Assembly: GCA_001661515.1 (NCBI GenBank)
Contig: LUVW01000025.1
Location: 108,781-172,780 of the forward strand
DNA from: Capniomyces stellatus
Taxonomy: Eukaryota; Kickxellomycota; Harpellomycetes; Harpellales; Legeriomycetaceae
DNA: 64,000 nt
Reading direction: 5' to 3'
Every line of letters starts with the position of its first letter. The stretch's first letter is position 1. The translations under genes were made by a program, and so were the position numbers. Under the pieces are notes generated by a model. The model saw only the letters and a program-made list of their open reading frames with translations. It made no database searches and was not told the DNA's origin. Positions 24,391 to 34,677 of this stretch are shown here, piece after piece.

Positions 24391-24972
24391 GGTTTGGTTT
24401 TGTTTGATTTGGGTTTGGGGTTTGGGTTTGGGGTTTGGGTTTGGGTTTGGAGTTTCTTTTTTCTACTTGTTTCAAGTGTATGTATTTGTTTGTATGTTTG
24501 TTCTGTAAAGAAACGAAAAGAGACGAAAGATGTTTGGAGTGTTTACCTCGGCCAACTGGTCTATTTATTCAGTTGACTGATTATTAATTTAGTTGTTTGA
24601 TTATTAATCTAATTGATAGTTAATTTGAATGTCTGCTTTTCTGTTTGGTTGGTTGGTTGGTTGTTTTGTTGGTTGTTTTGAGAAAAAAGAAAGGGGAGCG
24701 GGAGTAGAGAGAAAGGATGGATTACGTGTAGGAATTGACAACCATCAAGGACGAATGAGGGCGGGATGTAAGTTTAGAGTGTATAAGACTTGCAGGGAGT
24801 TTGGAGTTGTTATGTTGAGTTTCAGGTGTTGAAATGTTTCAAAGTCCTGAAAATCCTCGATAGTTTCAAAAGTTTCAATTGTTTGATTTATTCAAAAGAA
24901 TTGAAGAGTTTTGAGTTTTGAGTTTTGAGTTTTGAGTTTTGAGTTTGAAACTTTTATTAGCCGTTGGTAAAA
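22523..24972. repeat. Right arm of the large inverted repeat (aminoacylase C side)
   Basis: Reverse-complement partner of 4155-6267, separated from it by a 16-kb spacer. It includes the 346-N gap and one extra GTTTTGTTGG-like unit in the leader (near 24665). The outer edge of the match is near 24972, just beyond the (GAGTTTT)n run. The inner edge is near 22523 within exon 5. Confidence 0.9.
23778..24123. other. Assembly gap (346 N)
   Basis: The N-run is flanked on both sides by the same GAGTTAGGTGTGAATGGAGAG minisatellite unit family, so the missing sequence is probably more repeat copies in intron 1 of aminoacylase C. Confidence 0.95.
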
Positions 24973-25299
24973 GCGGTTGTAATTGGATGGATATATTGTC
25001 AGGGAAACTTAGGGGTGTGTGGGTGTGTGAATATTTGAAAAAATCAATTGTGTAATGGTAGCTAGTCAACACGATGATTGATTAGTTGAAGAAAAGTCGG
25101 GAAAAGTTGAAATAGTTGGAAAGTTAATCTAAGCATCAGTCTAGATGAATGAACGTTGAAAAGAATGGAATTAAATAATTGATTGGTTTAATGGAAATAA
25201 TAACCGAGAAAATTAACGTAATAAAAAGAAAAAAAAAGGAACAAATCAAAAGAAAATAAAAAGATAAAATATAGAGATAGTGTATAAAGAAAGATAGAG
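24391..25299. other. Aminoacylase C promoter and UGGT 3' flank
   Basis: The left 580 bases are duplicated upstream of copy B. They include the TTTGGGTTTGGGG leader, GTTGGTT units near 24648-24670 and a (GAGTTTT)n run near 24908-24945. The right part is A/G-rich on the plus strand and forms the 3' flank of UGGT. No further gene is seen. Confidence 0.6.
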
Positions 25300-28200
25300 T
25301 TACAACTCGTCTTTACGGGGTTTATCAGGGCCGGGATGTGGATCGGCGTGATCAATTGGGAGTGGAATTTCTTGGTTAGAGAGAGGTGAAGATTGGAACT
25401 TCAGGCTGCGAACAAGTGAGTCGTAAACGTTCCATTCGGGCAGGAGACGACGTGCGCGATCGAGTTTAGGTTCTTTAGTCATTGGGTTATTACACAAATC
25501 GATAGTTTTAGCGTTTTTGAGGGATTCATCGCTACACCAAGTTTCGCACCATAACCACTCCATTGGGAGGGAGAAGATGGGGACGATGTGTTGCATGTTG
25601 TTGGGCAAGTCCTGGTCCAAGTTAGATAGAGAGTTCTTGTCGCTACTGAGTTGTTGGTACTGGGCACGCAATTTGTCGCCGGCAGCGAGTTTGCGGAACT
25701 GTTTGAGGTCGACGAGGTAGAGAGCGGAAATGTGGTAGGGCTTGTTGTTGAGGTGGGACTTCCAGTACCCGGATTTCCAGAATCTGAATCCGTCGATTTC
25801 AGGGCGGTCGTTGCAGAAGGGCACGTAGGCGTATGGAGCGTTTTTGATGTCAAAGTCGTAAAGTTGCTGCAAGTCGGCACGAACAATCTGGTCAGCATCA
25901 ACAAAGATGACACGGTTGAGGTCAAGCGGGAACAGAACGTCGAGGAACAAGATTTTGTAGCCCCAAATGGTACGTTGTTTTTCCTGCTCGCTGTTGAGCC
26001 AGTGTGGCCACTTGTAGGTGACCAGCTGGTAGTCAAAGCCATAAGTCTTGGCCAGTGTAGGCAAAAACTGTTTGAATGAGGGTGACATAAAGTTATCAAT
26101 GAGCCAGAACTTGACTGTTGAGTTTGTGTTCTTCATAACGGATACAAACATAATGCTCATCAACCGCTCGTACAGATGTCCACTAGCAACTGCAAACACG
26201 TCAAAGTGCGGCTTGTCTGAAACCTTGACATCTACCTGGTTGTTAGTAGTCAGCTTCTTTTTGATCGACCCCCACAGCCCGCTCAACCCACCTTGACTGT
26301 CCTCATCGTCTTTATCTGTGGACAAAAGACTGATGCTTTCCTTGCCCATCCGCTTACCAAAGCCTGGGTACAGCGTCACGCCGTTGAACGAATCGACCAC
26401 GAGCAGGCCGTAGTGCTGCCCTGAGTAGTGTGACTTTTCGTTCCTGTTGTCAATGCACTCTGTCCACGCGCTCAGACCCAAACACTCAAGGTCGTACAGA
26501 GACTGCGACCTGCCTGCCCGGATGTTCAACGCGTACGCACCAAACGCTGCCTTGAGCTGGAAGTACCCCAGATTCGCCATCACTATAGTATCGCTAACCA
26601 CGTCTGTGTCCACCGAGTCTGCAAAGTACACCGCCGCACTGTCAAACTTCCTCTCCTTCTGCACCAGATTCGGCAGCAGCGACAGGTTGACCTGCAATCC
26701 ACTGGGCGCAGCTCCACTGATCGAGTCTCGCGCATGACCCTCAACCAGAACGTTGTTGAGGCTGAACAGCGCTGCAATTCCGTTTCTCCTGAACCCTGCA
26801 CTGTCGCTGTCGTTCTTGTCTATCAGCGTTGCCAAGTTGATGTTGTCCAAGTCGTACTTGCACTTGGCCGCACTCACCATCCACGCGCTCGGCACTTTCA
26901 TGTCAAGTGTCAGCAGTGTTCGCGCCGGCATGTTTTTGAACTCGGCTACTGGCTCTACACGCGTCTTGAGTTTCGCGTCAAATTGTGGTCGGTGCGTTAG
27001 AACCAGTCGCGTAAACCTCTTCAAAGGCACGTCCCCGCGGTACTCTAGCGTTGGCTCCAGAACAACCGTGACTTTGACTCCCGTCACACGCGATAGTACT
27101 GTCAGAATCGGCGTCCACCGCTGCGCATCGTCTGAGACCGGGTCAACAATCGCCTTGATATGGATGTACTCGTTGTTGTCGCCAACTGAAAACGCGTTTG
27201 CACTTGGGGTCTTGGCATAATCCATCAGCTCAATCCTGTTGTGCGCCCACGACTTTTGGAAAATTCCTCCTGGCGCGTGATTAGCCATTGCGCGCTCGTA
27301 CACTATATTGCATAGTAGGAATCTGTCGCTGATTTCTCGTCTCTCATTTGGTCCCTCTCTCTTACTGCTTACTGACTCGGTAAACACGTCTTGTGCGTGG
27401 TTGACTTTATTTTCCCATTCGTTTCCAAACACTTTCTGCAGCACCAGCCTGTTGACCAGCGTCTTCACTCCTATCACCGGGTAAACCCGCCCGCCAACCA
27501 CCATCAGACTCTCGCCCGCTTTCAGCTCCTTGCTTGCTGGCACCATTTCGCCCAGCTGCTGGTAGCTTGCGGCCATGTACTTGTCCATCTGCTTGATTTC
27601 TGCTGTGCTCTTCGCCATTTTGTCCAGGTACTTGTTGATGTAGTACACGTAGTTGGTCACTTGCTTGTCCTTGACTGTCTTCACTAACGCTTTGGGGAAC
27701 GCCTTCTTTACCTCCTCCAGAACCTGTGCCCCCTCCACCTCCTTGTCTCGTGCCCGTCCAGGGTCAAGGAACGCTTTGAGGTACAGCAACCCTACCAGAC
27801 TGTCTGTTCTGCTGCTCGTGTTTTTGCTGTCGCTGATATACTTTTGGATGAAATACACCATTCTGCCAAACTCTCTCAGCCCCTTTTCCCCAACATCCGT
27901 CTCAAACCCTGCACTATCTTCTCCCTCTTCTTCCTCTTCCTCTTCCTCTTCCTCCTCCACTCCCACTCCCACTTCCACTTCATTTTCTTTTTCTTTTTCT
28001 TCTTTTTTCTTTTTATTTACCTTTGGCTTTGGCAAATGGAACAGCGACAGTCTCATTTCAAGCCCTTTTCTGCCCTTTGGTGTTCGCTTCATCAGCGAAA
28101 ACATCGAGTCTACTCCCGTCTGTGCCAAACGCCTGCCCTCTTCAGCCTCCAAGTCCGTCCACACCCACACTGTCTGTGCACTGTCCATCACCTTTCGCTT

Positions 28201-30852
28201 CTCATCGCCCTTTTCTCCCTTGCCGTAATTCATCTGTGCATACTGTACACTTTCCAGCCAATCGTTTCCAACCTCCTCCAGCTTGATCATCTTGTCTCCC
28301 GAGCCGCCCTTCATCTTTTCATCTCCCTCCGCTGAAACACTGGCTGCTATCAAAGTGCTCCTAAACATCTCAGGCTCACCCTCGCTCTCGTGCTCCAGCA
28401 ATGCCGAGTACAAGTCTGTTTCCTCGTCTGTGATCACTTGTCTCATCAGCAGATTTGCAATCTTCATTGTACACTTTTGGTACTTGACTACCAGGTTGTA
28501 CATGTAGTTCTCGCTGTACGCAAACTCCTCCCCATTAGCAAACGTAATCTCAAAGTTGGGTTTTGCTTCCTCAACAAACAGTGCCAGCCGCTGCGCATAC
28601 TTTGTGTGGTGGCACAGAACCATCTCCAGCACTTTGTCCCGCGCTCCAACCAACTCGCCCCACGAAATTCCCTCTGTTCCAACCCCTCCCTCGTCCTTCT
28701 CAGCGTCAACCTTCATACCGAGCTTACTCATCACCTGCGCAATCCGTTTCTTGTTCATTTTGTTGTTCTTGTTCTTTACAAACTTGGTGTACAGCCCCTT
28801 TGCTATCTCCACCACTGCCTCTCCATCCTTGACTTTTTTGCCCACCGCCGTCTTGTACACCTCACCAAACATGTCTACGGTCTTTTTGATTCCGTACATA
28901 TTGTACATGTAGTAGTACAACCGCCCCATTTTGTCTGCGCTCGAAATCTCACTTTCCCCTCTTGCGCCCCTCTCCACTATGTTTTCAACCAGACACTCCT
29001 CGTTCTTTTCCCCCAAAATCCCCGACCCCGAGTCACTGATCAGCGGAACCACTCCAAACCGCAGTGGGTACAGCGACTTTATCGCCTCGGATATCGTCTC
29101 TGTGTACAGCCCCAGTCCGTTCACCGTGCTCATGTCTATTGCCACCACCACATTCATAATATTCGCTGCTATCTGCGCCACCCCCGCCTGTCTCTTGTAA
29201 AACATCGACATCAAACTCCTGTCCCAGTCTCTGTACCGCCTGTCGCTTGTCAAGTCGTTTATCCACCCTACTACTACCCCCGCCTCGTTCTCGTCCCGCA
29301 CATCATACACATCCGCCCCCTTGCCCCTGCTGCCTCCGCCCCCTACATGTCCCCTTGCCCCCGACATAAACGATACCGCCTCCTTCAGCTCCATTCCGTA
29401 CCCCACCAGCTTCTCAATCGCCTTCCTCTCTATCTCCATCGTCTCCACAATCTTGAACGGCTCCAAGTCCACATCATTCAGTCTTATCCCATTCAGCGTA
29501 ATCATGTTGATTGGCTGCTCTGACATCACCCTGCTCTCCTTCAGCTTCTCATACAGCGTCCTGTTCTCTGTTCCCCTGCCCAACACTTCCACATACTTTG
29601 GGAAATCCTCCGTTATCCACTCCAGCATCTTTATCGGGTTCTCCGCCTCCAGCACCATCTGCGCCGCCTGTATCGATATCTGTTTTTTATCCTCCTCTCC
29701 TATCTTCTTTACCTTTGCGTCCAAATCCGCCTCCTCCAGTATCCCACTTCTTCTTGTCGAGTAGCTCCCCTCCATTCTCTCCATCTTCCACTCCTCCCCC
29801 CCTCCCTCGTCCAGGTCTCCCCCTTGTGAAAACAGCTCTGCTTCGTCAACCACCCTATACTCTGTGCTCTTCAGTGCCAGCTCCACCCCATACCCACTCA
29901 CCACCATCCCGCCCCCAACTCCAACCTCCCCCTGCTCCCCCTCCCCTTTTGCTCCCTCTGCCGGAATAAACCTCAATGTGTACTTTGTGTCTCCTGTCTC
30001 CGACTTGTACTTCAGGTAGTTGTGCAGCTCTAAAAACCCTTTACTTCGCGGGTCTCCATACAATATCCCCGTGTTTACCTCCTCCCTCATTTTGCTTGGG
30101 TACACGTGGTCAAACGAAAGTTCTGGCTCAACAAAGTCCTGTGTGCTCCTATACGTCGACCCATAAAACGTGTCCGATTCAACCATCTTTTCCAACTCTT
30201 TAAACCCACACGCCTGCTTCCCATTCCACCAAACCCACACTTTACACTTTCGGAACTCCTTTTGCTTCTTCTTGCTCTCCTTATCAATGTTCTTCCCGCT
30301 CTCCTCCCCCTCTCCCTCTCCTTCCTCCAACACCAATCTCTTACTAACCGTATCCTTGTAGTATCGGTACTGCGCCACTACTTTAGGTGCCTTACTATGC
30401 AAACTCAGCTCCAAATCCATTATCCCCACCAGCCACTTCATCATGTCCTCCCCACCGCCCTTATCCCCTTTAACCTCTTCTCTCTTCATCTCTCTCTTCA
30501 CCCACTCAAGCCCCACCCCGTATTTCCTCTTGTCATCGTACTCAAACACCTTTGGCTCCTTTGCCAAGTACTCCACATACGAAAAGAAACTCGCCGCACT
30601 TTTCTGGTATATCACCTCCCCCAACTCCAAAAGATACTCTGGCGCCTCAAAAGACGCTCTTAACATCGCCTTTATTGGCGGAACATTCTCATATTTCCCT
30701 CCCTCTTCCCCAACTTTGTCTTTTGATCCCGCCTCTACCTTCGAACTATCCTGCGTCTGCTCCCCATCCACCCCAGCCACACCTCCAACCATCACCACCG
30801 CCAAGTAGCACTTTAGCAGTGTCATCCATCCTCTGCTCTTACTTGCCAGCAT
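25300..30852 (-). CDS. UGGT: UDP-glucose:glycoprotein glucosyltransferase (GT24)
   Basis: ER folding sensor that re-glucosylates N-glycans on misfolded glycoproteins so they rebind calnexin/calreticulin. One uninterrupted exon of 1,850 codons, unusual beside intron-rich neighbours. The N-terminus carries a signal peptide (hydrophobic core CYLAVVMVGGVAG). The long middle fits the thioredoxin-like and beta-sandwich sensor region. A Val/Glu-rich acidic insert with eleven consecutive Glu lies near residue 970. The C-terminal ~300 residues are the GT24 catalytic domain, starting near 1547 at HFDVFAVASGHLYERL, with the DxD metal/UDP site in VIFVDADQ near 1652 and NLDQDLPN near 1743. The protein ends in KDEL, a standard ER-retrieval signal. 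Sense-strand composition drifts from G-rich at the 5' end to C-rich at the 3' end. Confidence 0.95.
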   Translation of the reverse strand: MLASKSRGWMTLLKCYLAVVMVGGVAGVDGEQTQDSSKVEAGSKDKVGEEGGKYENVPPIKAMLRASFEAPEYLLELGEVIYQKSAASFFSYVEYLAKEPKVFEYDDKRKYGVGLEWVKREMKREEVKGDKGGGEDMMKWLVGIMDLELSLHSKAPKVVAQYRYYKDTVSKRLVLEEGEGEGEESGKNIDKESKKKQKEFRKCKVWVWWNGKQACGFKELEKMVESDTFYGSTYRSTQDFVEPELSFDHVYPSKMREEVNTGILYGDPRSKGFLELHNYLKYKSETGDTKYTLRFIPAEGAKGEGEQGEVGVGGGMVVSGYGVELALKSTEYRVVDEAELFSQGGDLDEGGGEEWKMERMEGSYSTRRSGILEEADLDAKVKKIGEEDKKQISIQAAQMVLEAENPIKMLEWITEDFPKYVEVLGRGTENRTLYEKLKESRVMSEQPINMITLNGIRLNDVDLEPFKIVETMEIERKAIEKLVGYGMELKEAVSFMSGARGHVGGGGSRGKGADVYDVRDENEAGVVVGWINDLTSDRRYRDWDRSLMSMFYKRQAGVAQIAANIMNVVVAIDMSTVNGLGLYTETISEAIKSLYPLRFGVVPLISDSGSGILGEKNEECLVENIVERGARGESEISSADKMGRLYYYMYNMYGIKKTVDMFGEVYKTAVGKKVKDGEAVVEIAKGLYTKFVKNKNNKMNKKRIAQVMSKLGMKVDAEKDEGGVGTEGISWGELVGARDKVLEMVLCHHTKYAQRLALFVEEAKPNFEITFANGEEFAYSENYMYNLVVKYQKCTMKIANLLMRQVITDEETDLYSALLEHESEGEPEMFRSTLIAASVSAEGDEKMKGGSGDKMIKLEEVGNDWLESVQYAQMNYGKGEKGDEKRKVMDSAQTVWVWTDLEAEEGRRLAQTGVDSMFSLMKRTPKGRKGLEMRLSLFHLPKPKVNKKKKEEKEKENEVEVGVGVEEEEEEEEEEEGEDSAGFETDVGEKGLREFGRMVYFIQKYISDSKNTSSRTDSLVGLLYLKAFLDPGRARDKEVEGAQVLEEVKKAFPKALVKTVKDKQVTNYVYYINKYLDKMAKSTAEIKQMDKYMAASYQQLGEMVPASKELKAGESLMVVGGRVYPVIGVKTLVNRLVLQKVFGNEWENKVNHAQDVFTESVSSKREGPNERREISDRFLLCNIVYERAMANHAPGGIFQKSWAHNRIELMDYAKTPSANAFSVGDNNEYIHIKAIVDPVSDDAQRWTPILTVLSRVTGVKVTVVLEPTLEYRGDVPLKRFTRLVLTHRPQFDAKLKTRVEPVAEFKNMPARTLLTLDMKVPSAWMVSAAKCKYDLDNINLATLIDKNDSDSAGFRRNGIAALFSLNNVLVEGHARDSISGAAPSGLQVNLSLLPNLVQKERKFDSAAVYFADSVDTDVVSDTIVMANLGYFQLKAAFGAYALNIRAGRSQSLYDLECLGLSAWTECIDNRNEKSHYSGQHYGLLVVDSFNGVTLYPGFGKRMGKESISLLSTDKDDEDSQGGLSGLWGSIKKKLTTNNQVDVKVSDKPHFDVFAVASGHLYERLMSIMFVSVMKNTNSTVKFWLIDNFMSPSFKQFLPTLAKTYGFDYQLVTYKWPHWLNSEQEKQRTIWGYKILFLDVLFPLDLNRVIFVDADQIVRADLQQLYDFDIKNAPYAYVPFCNDRPEIDGFRFWKSGYWKSHLNNKPYHISALYLVDLKQFRKLAAGDKLRAQYQQLSSDKNSLSNLDQDLPNNMQHIVPIFSLPMEWLWCETWCSDESLKNAKTIDLCNNPMTKEPKLDRARRLLPEWNVYDSLVRSLKFQSSPLSNQEIPLPIDHADPHPGPDKPRKDEL

Positions 30853-32137
30853 TCCCAGTAAATTCCTTTTTTATTTCTTCTTTATTCTTTTTGTTAATTC
30901 TTGCTCTTGTTAATTCTACTCCTCGCTTGCTTTGCTTCTTTTATTTGTTTTAATCTACCTCCTTTTGTCTAGTGACTTTTCTACCTGTTGCTTTACTAAT
31001 AAGGTCTCTCAGCTAGTTTCAAATAATTCCCTCTTTCTCAATCTGTGTTTAGAAACTTTGTTGTCACTATTCAGAAAAAAAAGCCTGTTTGTTCCTCTTC
31101 CTCTCAAAATCGTCTAATTTATTTCCACCTATTCAATTTCTACTGCTTTTTCATATTTTATTTAGAACTCTATTCCGTTTGCTTTATCCACTCATCCACC
31201 CAGTTTACCACCATTATTTACTATTTAACGGGAAAATCCTTTCAACTATTCAGACTAAAGTACGTAACAGGAAAACACAAACGATCCAGCCAACCATCGT
31301 TTTCATTTACTGCACTATTCCCTCAATTCTGGTTTTGCTAACTATTCATCATTTTCAATTTGCTAACTATTCCCGCTTTTCTTCATATTATATTTAGATT
31401 TTATTCTATTTAAATTTATTTTATTTTGCCCGCAATTCTCTGCCAACAACTACAAAGACAATCTGATTAACACCATACTCTATCAAGCTAAATCTGAAAT
31501 TTCTAGCATTCCCGAGTTTGAATTTTTCTTTTTAATATCACCCAGCGTTACTTTGTTCATTTTAGCCACGTTTATTATTAACTCGCCTTTTATTTTAACA
31601 ATCGGTATACTATAAATAGACATTTGCATTTTAATTCCCTACAATCAATTAACTACTCTCATTTTATAATCACCAATTCTCGCCTGATTATTATTATTAT
31701 TTTTTCTCTTCTTCAAAACATATTGGAAGCAACCGCATTATTAATGTCAAAACAAATACTAGTAACACTGCCAAAACTGAAATATCACTAAATACACAAC
31801 CCAAGAATGTACTCTATAAATCACAGCACTGTTCTGCATCTACAGCCATTTGCTATTTGTAAACATTGCAGACAGTCGTCCCGCACTTTTAATATGGCCC
31901 GTCATGCTTTAAAACCAACCAGAATTCCAATAAAACATAATAATCGGTTCCACTCTGATCTACTCTGTTCTGTTCTGTTCTGCTCGAATTTACTTTTGGG
32001 CACTCTGTTCAATCGACACTAAATCAAATTGGTACAATTAACGTGATTTAATACCAACTTGCCACAATACCCAGTACTAGCCACCAATATACCCACTCCC
32101 TCCTCACGTCTACTCTTCATTAAATGGACATGGTATT
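30853..32137. other. UGGT upstream region, gene-free
   Basis: Pyrimidine-rich on the plus strand for the first ~500 bases, continuing the strand bias of the UGGT 5' end, then AT-rich. Open frames of up to 102 codons here are low-complexity and share no family signal. A short TCTGTTC repeat lies near 31968-31985. Confidence 0.5.
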
Positions 32138-32904
32138 TCAAATATAGATATACCAGATAGTATTACCCCATGGCAGCCTATCCATCGGACATTGCTGCTG
32201 GCTATTCTCATTCGACAACCACTTGTCGATGCAGTGGAAATGGTAAATATGATTACACTTGCCCCATACTATCCATGTCAAGTCACAATCCATCACTTAA
32301 TAACAGTTCTCAGCCATAGTAAACCAGTTAATCACTACAGCTTCTACACAAATATTGCGTACTTACTTATGGCACAGCTGTCGCCAGGATATAAACAGTC
32401 CGGACAGCTCGCATCAAAGGGGTTTCGACAAATACCGCATATATCTTCATCAGGCGCCTCCCATTTCCAAGCTGCCACAGAATTCCATCTTTTTTAATAA
32501 TAAAAAAAGACCATTGTATGTTTTGTTGTATATTTTGTCATATATTTTGTCGTATATTTTGTCATATGCTTCGTTGTATGTTTTGTCATACGTTTTGTTG
32601 TTCGTTTTGTTGGTTACTCGCTAGTTCGAGCTTTCAAAATGTCGTTATAATGTATTTAAATCGCATTGAAATCTGTTACCCAACCATATCCTTCTATTTA
32701 CACTTACCCTATTGCATTTATACATTTAAACCTGTTCAATTTAAGCAACCACGGATCATAAGCTCAATGCAGGGCATAGCACTTGGTTTTAATCAGCAAT
32801 TTGCATTTCTGCAGAGCCAAGTTACTGCTAGTTTAAGCCAAAATGGTTCATTACGTCTTTACAGAGATTAAATAGATTCACTTACTTTTAATCGTCACCT
32901 TCAT
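32138..32904 (-). CDS. APC11: Anaphase-promoting complex RING subunit APC11
   Basis: RING-H2 catalytic subunit of the APC/C ubiquitin ligase that drives mitotic exit. Three small exons on the minus strand: 32904-32882, 32488-32367 and 32268-32138, giving 91 residues, the usual length. It begins MKVTIKSKWNSVAAWKWEAP, matching the family start. The zinc ligands follow: ICGICRNPF, CPDCLYPGDSC, then WGKCNHIYHFHCIDKWL and QCPMDRLPW. All RING-H2 Cys/His positions and the extra APC11 CPDC pair are present. The first intron (393 bases) is long for this genome and its donor (AA|GTGAAT) was chosen from phase. Exons 2 and 3 are certain. None of the exons is long enough to appear as a conventional ORF, and the plus strand opposite them is misleadingly open. 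Confidence 0.92.
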
Positions 32905-32964
32905 TTTGGCCCCTTTCTTTTGGGATTCTGACTCTTTTAACCCAAACCAAATCCGAACTTGTAT

Positions 32965-33351
32965 TCAAAGCTTCCTAGTCAAAAGCAGCACTAGGACCCT
33001 CTTTTTATTTCTTTCCTTGTCCTTGTTGTAAAGTATAGATGTTTCAATTGTCTGAACAAAGTCTTTGAGCCTTTCCTTCCAACTATCGTTTGAAATATTT
33101 GTACTTTTGCACTTTGTGAAATTAAGCTTAATTTTACAATTAAATAGGTAATAATCACAAGTTTTTATTGGTGATCTCTGTTTATACCATTTTTTTCATC
33201 AATTGATTTTTTTTTATATTGAAATCATATTCAATTTTGACAGAAATGCTACTTTTAAACATTGTCGCTCTAAAACTGAATTGAAATGTTGCAACAGCAT
33301 CAAACTTGGTCTGAATGCGCTATTGCATACACTGTACTGTACCACCATCAT
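32965..33351 (-). CDS. Possible two-exon gene, 103 residues
   Basis: On the minus strand, exon 33351-33253 (MMVVQYSVCNSAFRPSL...) joins in phase through GTAGCA...AACAG to exon 33177-32965. The product is basic, with a Cys-containing middle (TCDYYLFNCKIKLNF) and an amphipathic helix (WKERLKDFVQTIETSI). It ends only 60 bases before the APC11 start on the same strand. The long open 3' exon and the matching phases support coding. I recognise no family, and an upstream exon is possible. Confidence 0.4.
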
Positions 33352-33845
33352 GTCCTACTAGCTCACGTTTATTCAAGTTTTATTGCGATAATACCACACT
33401 TGACTGGCTAAATTTATTCAGCTCTTACTCTGCTAACTTTGCAATTAACAGTTAAAGAACAGACCTTCTGAAGTCTTGGAATAATTGTGCCAACCGGCTT
33501 ATTTATTTATTATATACACTAGCTTGTTTATGGATCATTCACATAAAACAAGGAATCAAATTCTAATACAAAGACAAAGTTTAACTACAACTAAAGTTCA
33601 TATGTTAAGCGTGATAATCTTCAACTACCCAACAACAAGCTCGAGCTGCCGTTAAACTACTTTTTCATTTACTTTCTTGTTGTGTTTGCACCATCAGCTT
33701 GGTTTTTAATTCCCACTAGCCTAATAGGTAAAAGTAGTAGGATTGTTAACTTAAATGCGATTCAGCAACTGTAAACAATCAAAATTAATGATTACCGCTT
33801 CAAAACACAGCCAAATATGTCGTGTATGCGTGTACCAAAATAGGC
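33352..33845. other. Intergenic, 3' of borealin-like gene
   Basis: AT-rich. A possible terminal exon of the borealin-like gene (minus strand, near 33745-33770, reading VAESHLS then stop) lies here if its last donor GTATGA is used. Otherwise nothing is recognised. Confidence 0.4.
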
Positions 33846-34348
33846 TTATTGTTCTGAAGTCATACCTGAACTGTCTAGGAAATCGGGTACTTTTGGCAAT
33901 TCAATGTTATAGTTTGGATCAGCCATAATCGATGCTGCAGTTATATCCCCTTGGTATTTTTCTATAAAATCACGCATCTTCATGCCTCTGACCTGGACTG
34001 GAAGCTGAATGATTTCGCTATCTACTTTAAACATGAGCTCATCTGTATCGATTTTTAACTGAAGCTCCATTTCTCTGACCTTATCCCTAACTAATCAAAC
34101 AAATTCCCCATTCCAACAATCCAAAAAATAAATAAATTAATCTCTCGCCTTTTATATTTCTAATTCAAATTCCGAGTTTCTCGTAAATGTCTTTATTGGT
34201 TTCAGCCTTAGAAGCTTTGTTAAATTTGTATACCTTCGATATCGAAGTTTTCGATTATGGCCTCAAGATCTACTTTTCTGCTTTCCTCCAACTCTACCAA
34301 AACGCTTTCATTCTGCGCTCCTAATGTGTCAGCCTCATTTATCGACAT
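33846..34348 (-). CDS. Borealin/Nbl1-like chromosomal passenger subunit
   Basis: Likely partner of survivin and INCENP in the chromosomal passenger complex that positions Aurora B. Exons on the minus strand 34348-34234 and 34072-33846 give 113 residues if the last exon is unspliced. Only the Borealin N-terminal helix region is present: acidic start (MSINEADTLG), then a long helix (LVELEESRKVDLEAIIENF), then FKVDSEIIQLPVQVRGMKMRDFIEKY. The last part follows the family pattern of a helix ending in I-x-x-L-P-x-x-x-R-x-M-x-x-x-D. Short versions of this kind are known in budding yeast Nbl1. A downstream splice would replace the last seven residues. The assignment rests on pattern match by eye, so I rate it as probable. 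Confidence 0.65.
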
Positions 34349-34677
34349 TTTACCGTGCCTATTTCCCAATATTCGAAACTACAATCAACTATTCTGCCTT
34401 TGCCTTTCTGCTGCTCTGTCTTTCAAAACTTAAATGCACCAACAAGGAGTACCTCTGGTTGACTGTTCAGCGCAGCACAGATTTAAATGTACTTGTTTTT
34501 TTTTGTAGCTTGACCCTTTCGGCATTTTATTTCAAAATTTTGTTTCTTATTCACCAGCTTTTATTGATGTAAACAATTTCGGTCAATCAAATCGCCATAA
34601 ATCACTGCACTATTTAATAATCCTTGTAAAGTGTTGGGAAATTTGACTTTTCTCGTTTTCCAACATATTATTGCAGA
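34349..34677. promoter_or_regulatory. Divergent promoter, borealin-like / 34678 gene
   Basis: About 330 bases between two opposite starts. The 82-codon plus-strand frame at 34324-34572 overlaps the borealin-like first exon and is not believed. No specific element is recognised. Confidence 0.35.

Noticed and set aside
28390..29523. 377-codon plus-strand open frame
   Set aside because: It lies entirely opposite UGGT and is rich in Arg/His/Pro/Leu, a typical shadow of the purine-rich UGGT sense strand. The UGGT protein match is unambiguous.
32171..32470. Plus-strand frames starting MAAYPSDIAAGYSH and continuing with Cys-containing sequence
   Set aside because: They look protein-like but are the antisense of APC11 exons 2 and 3, whose RING motifs are exact on the minus strand.
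34324..34572. 82-codon plus-strand hydrophobic frame
   Set aside because: It overlaps the first exon of the borealin-like gene on the other strand and has no supporting motif.
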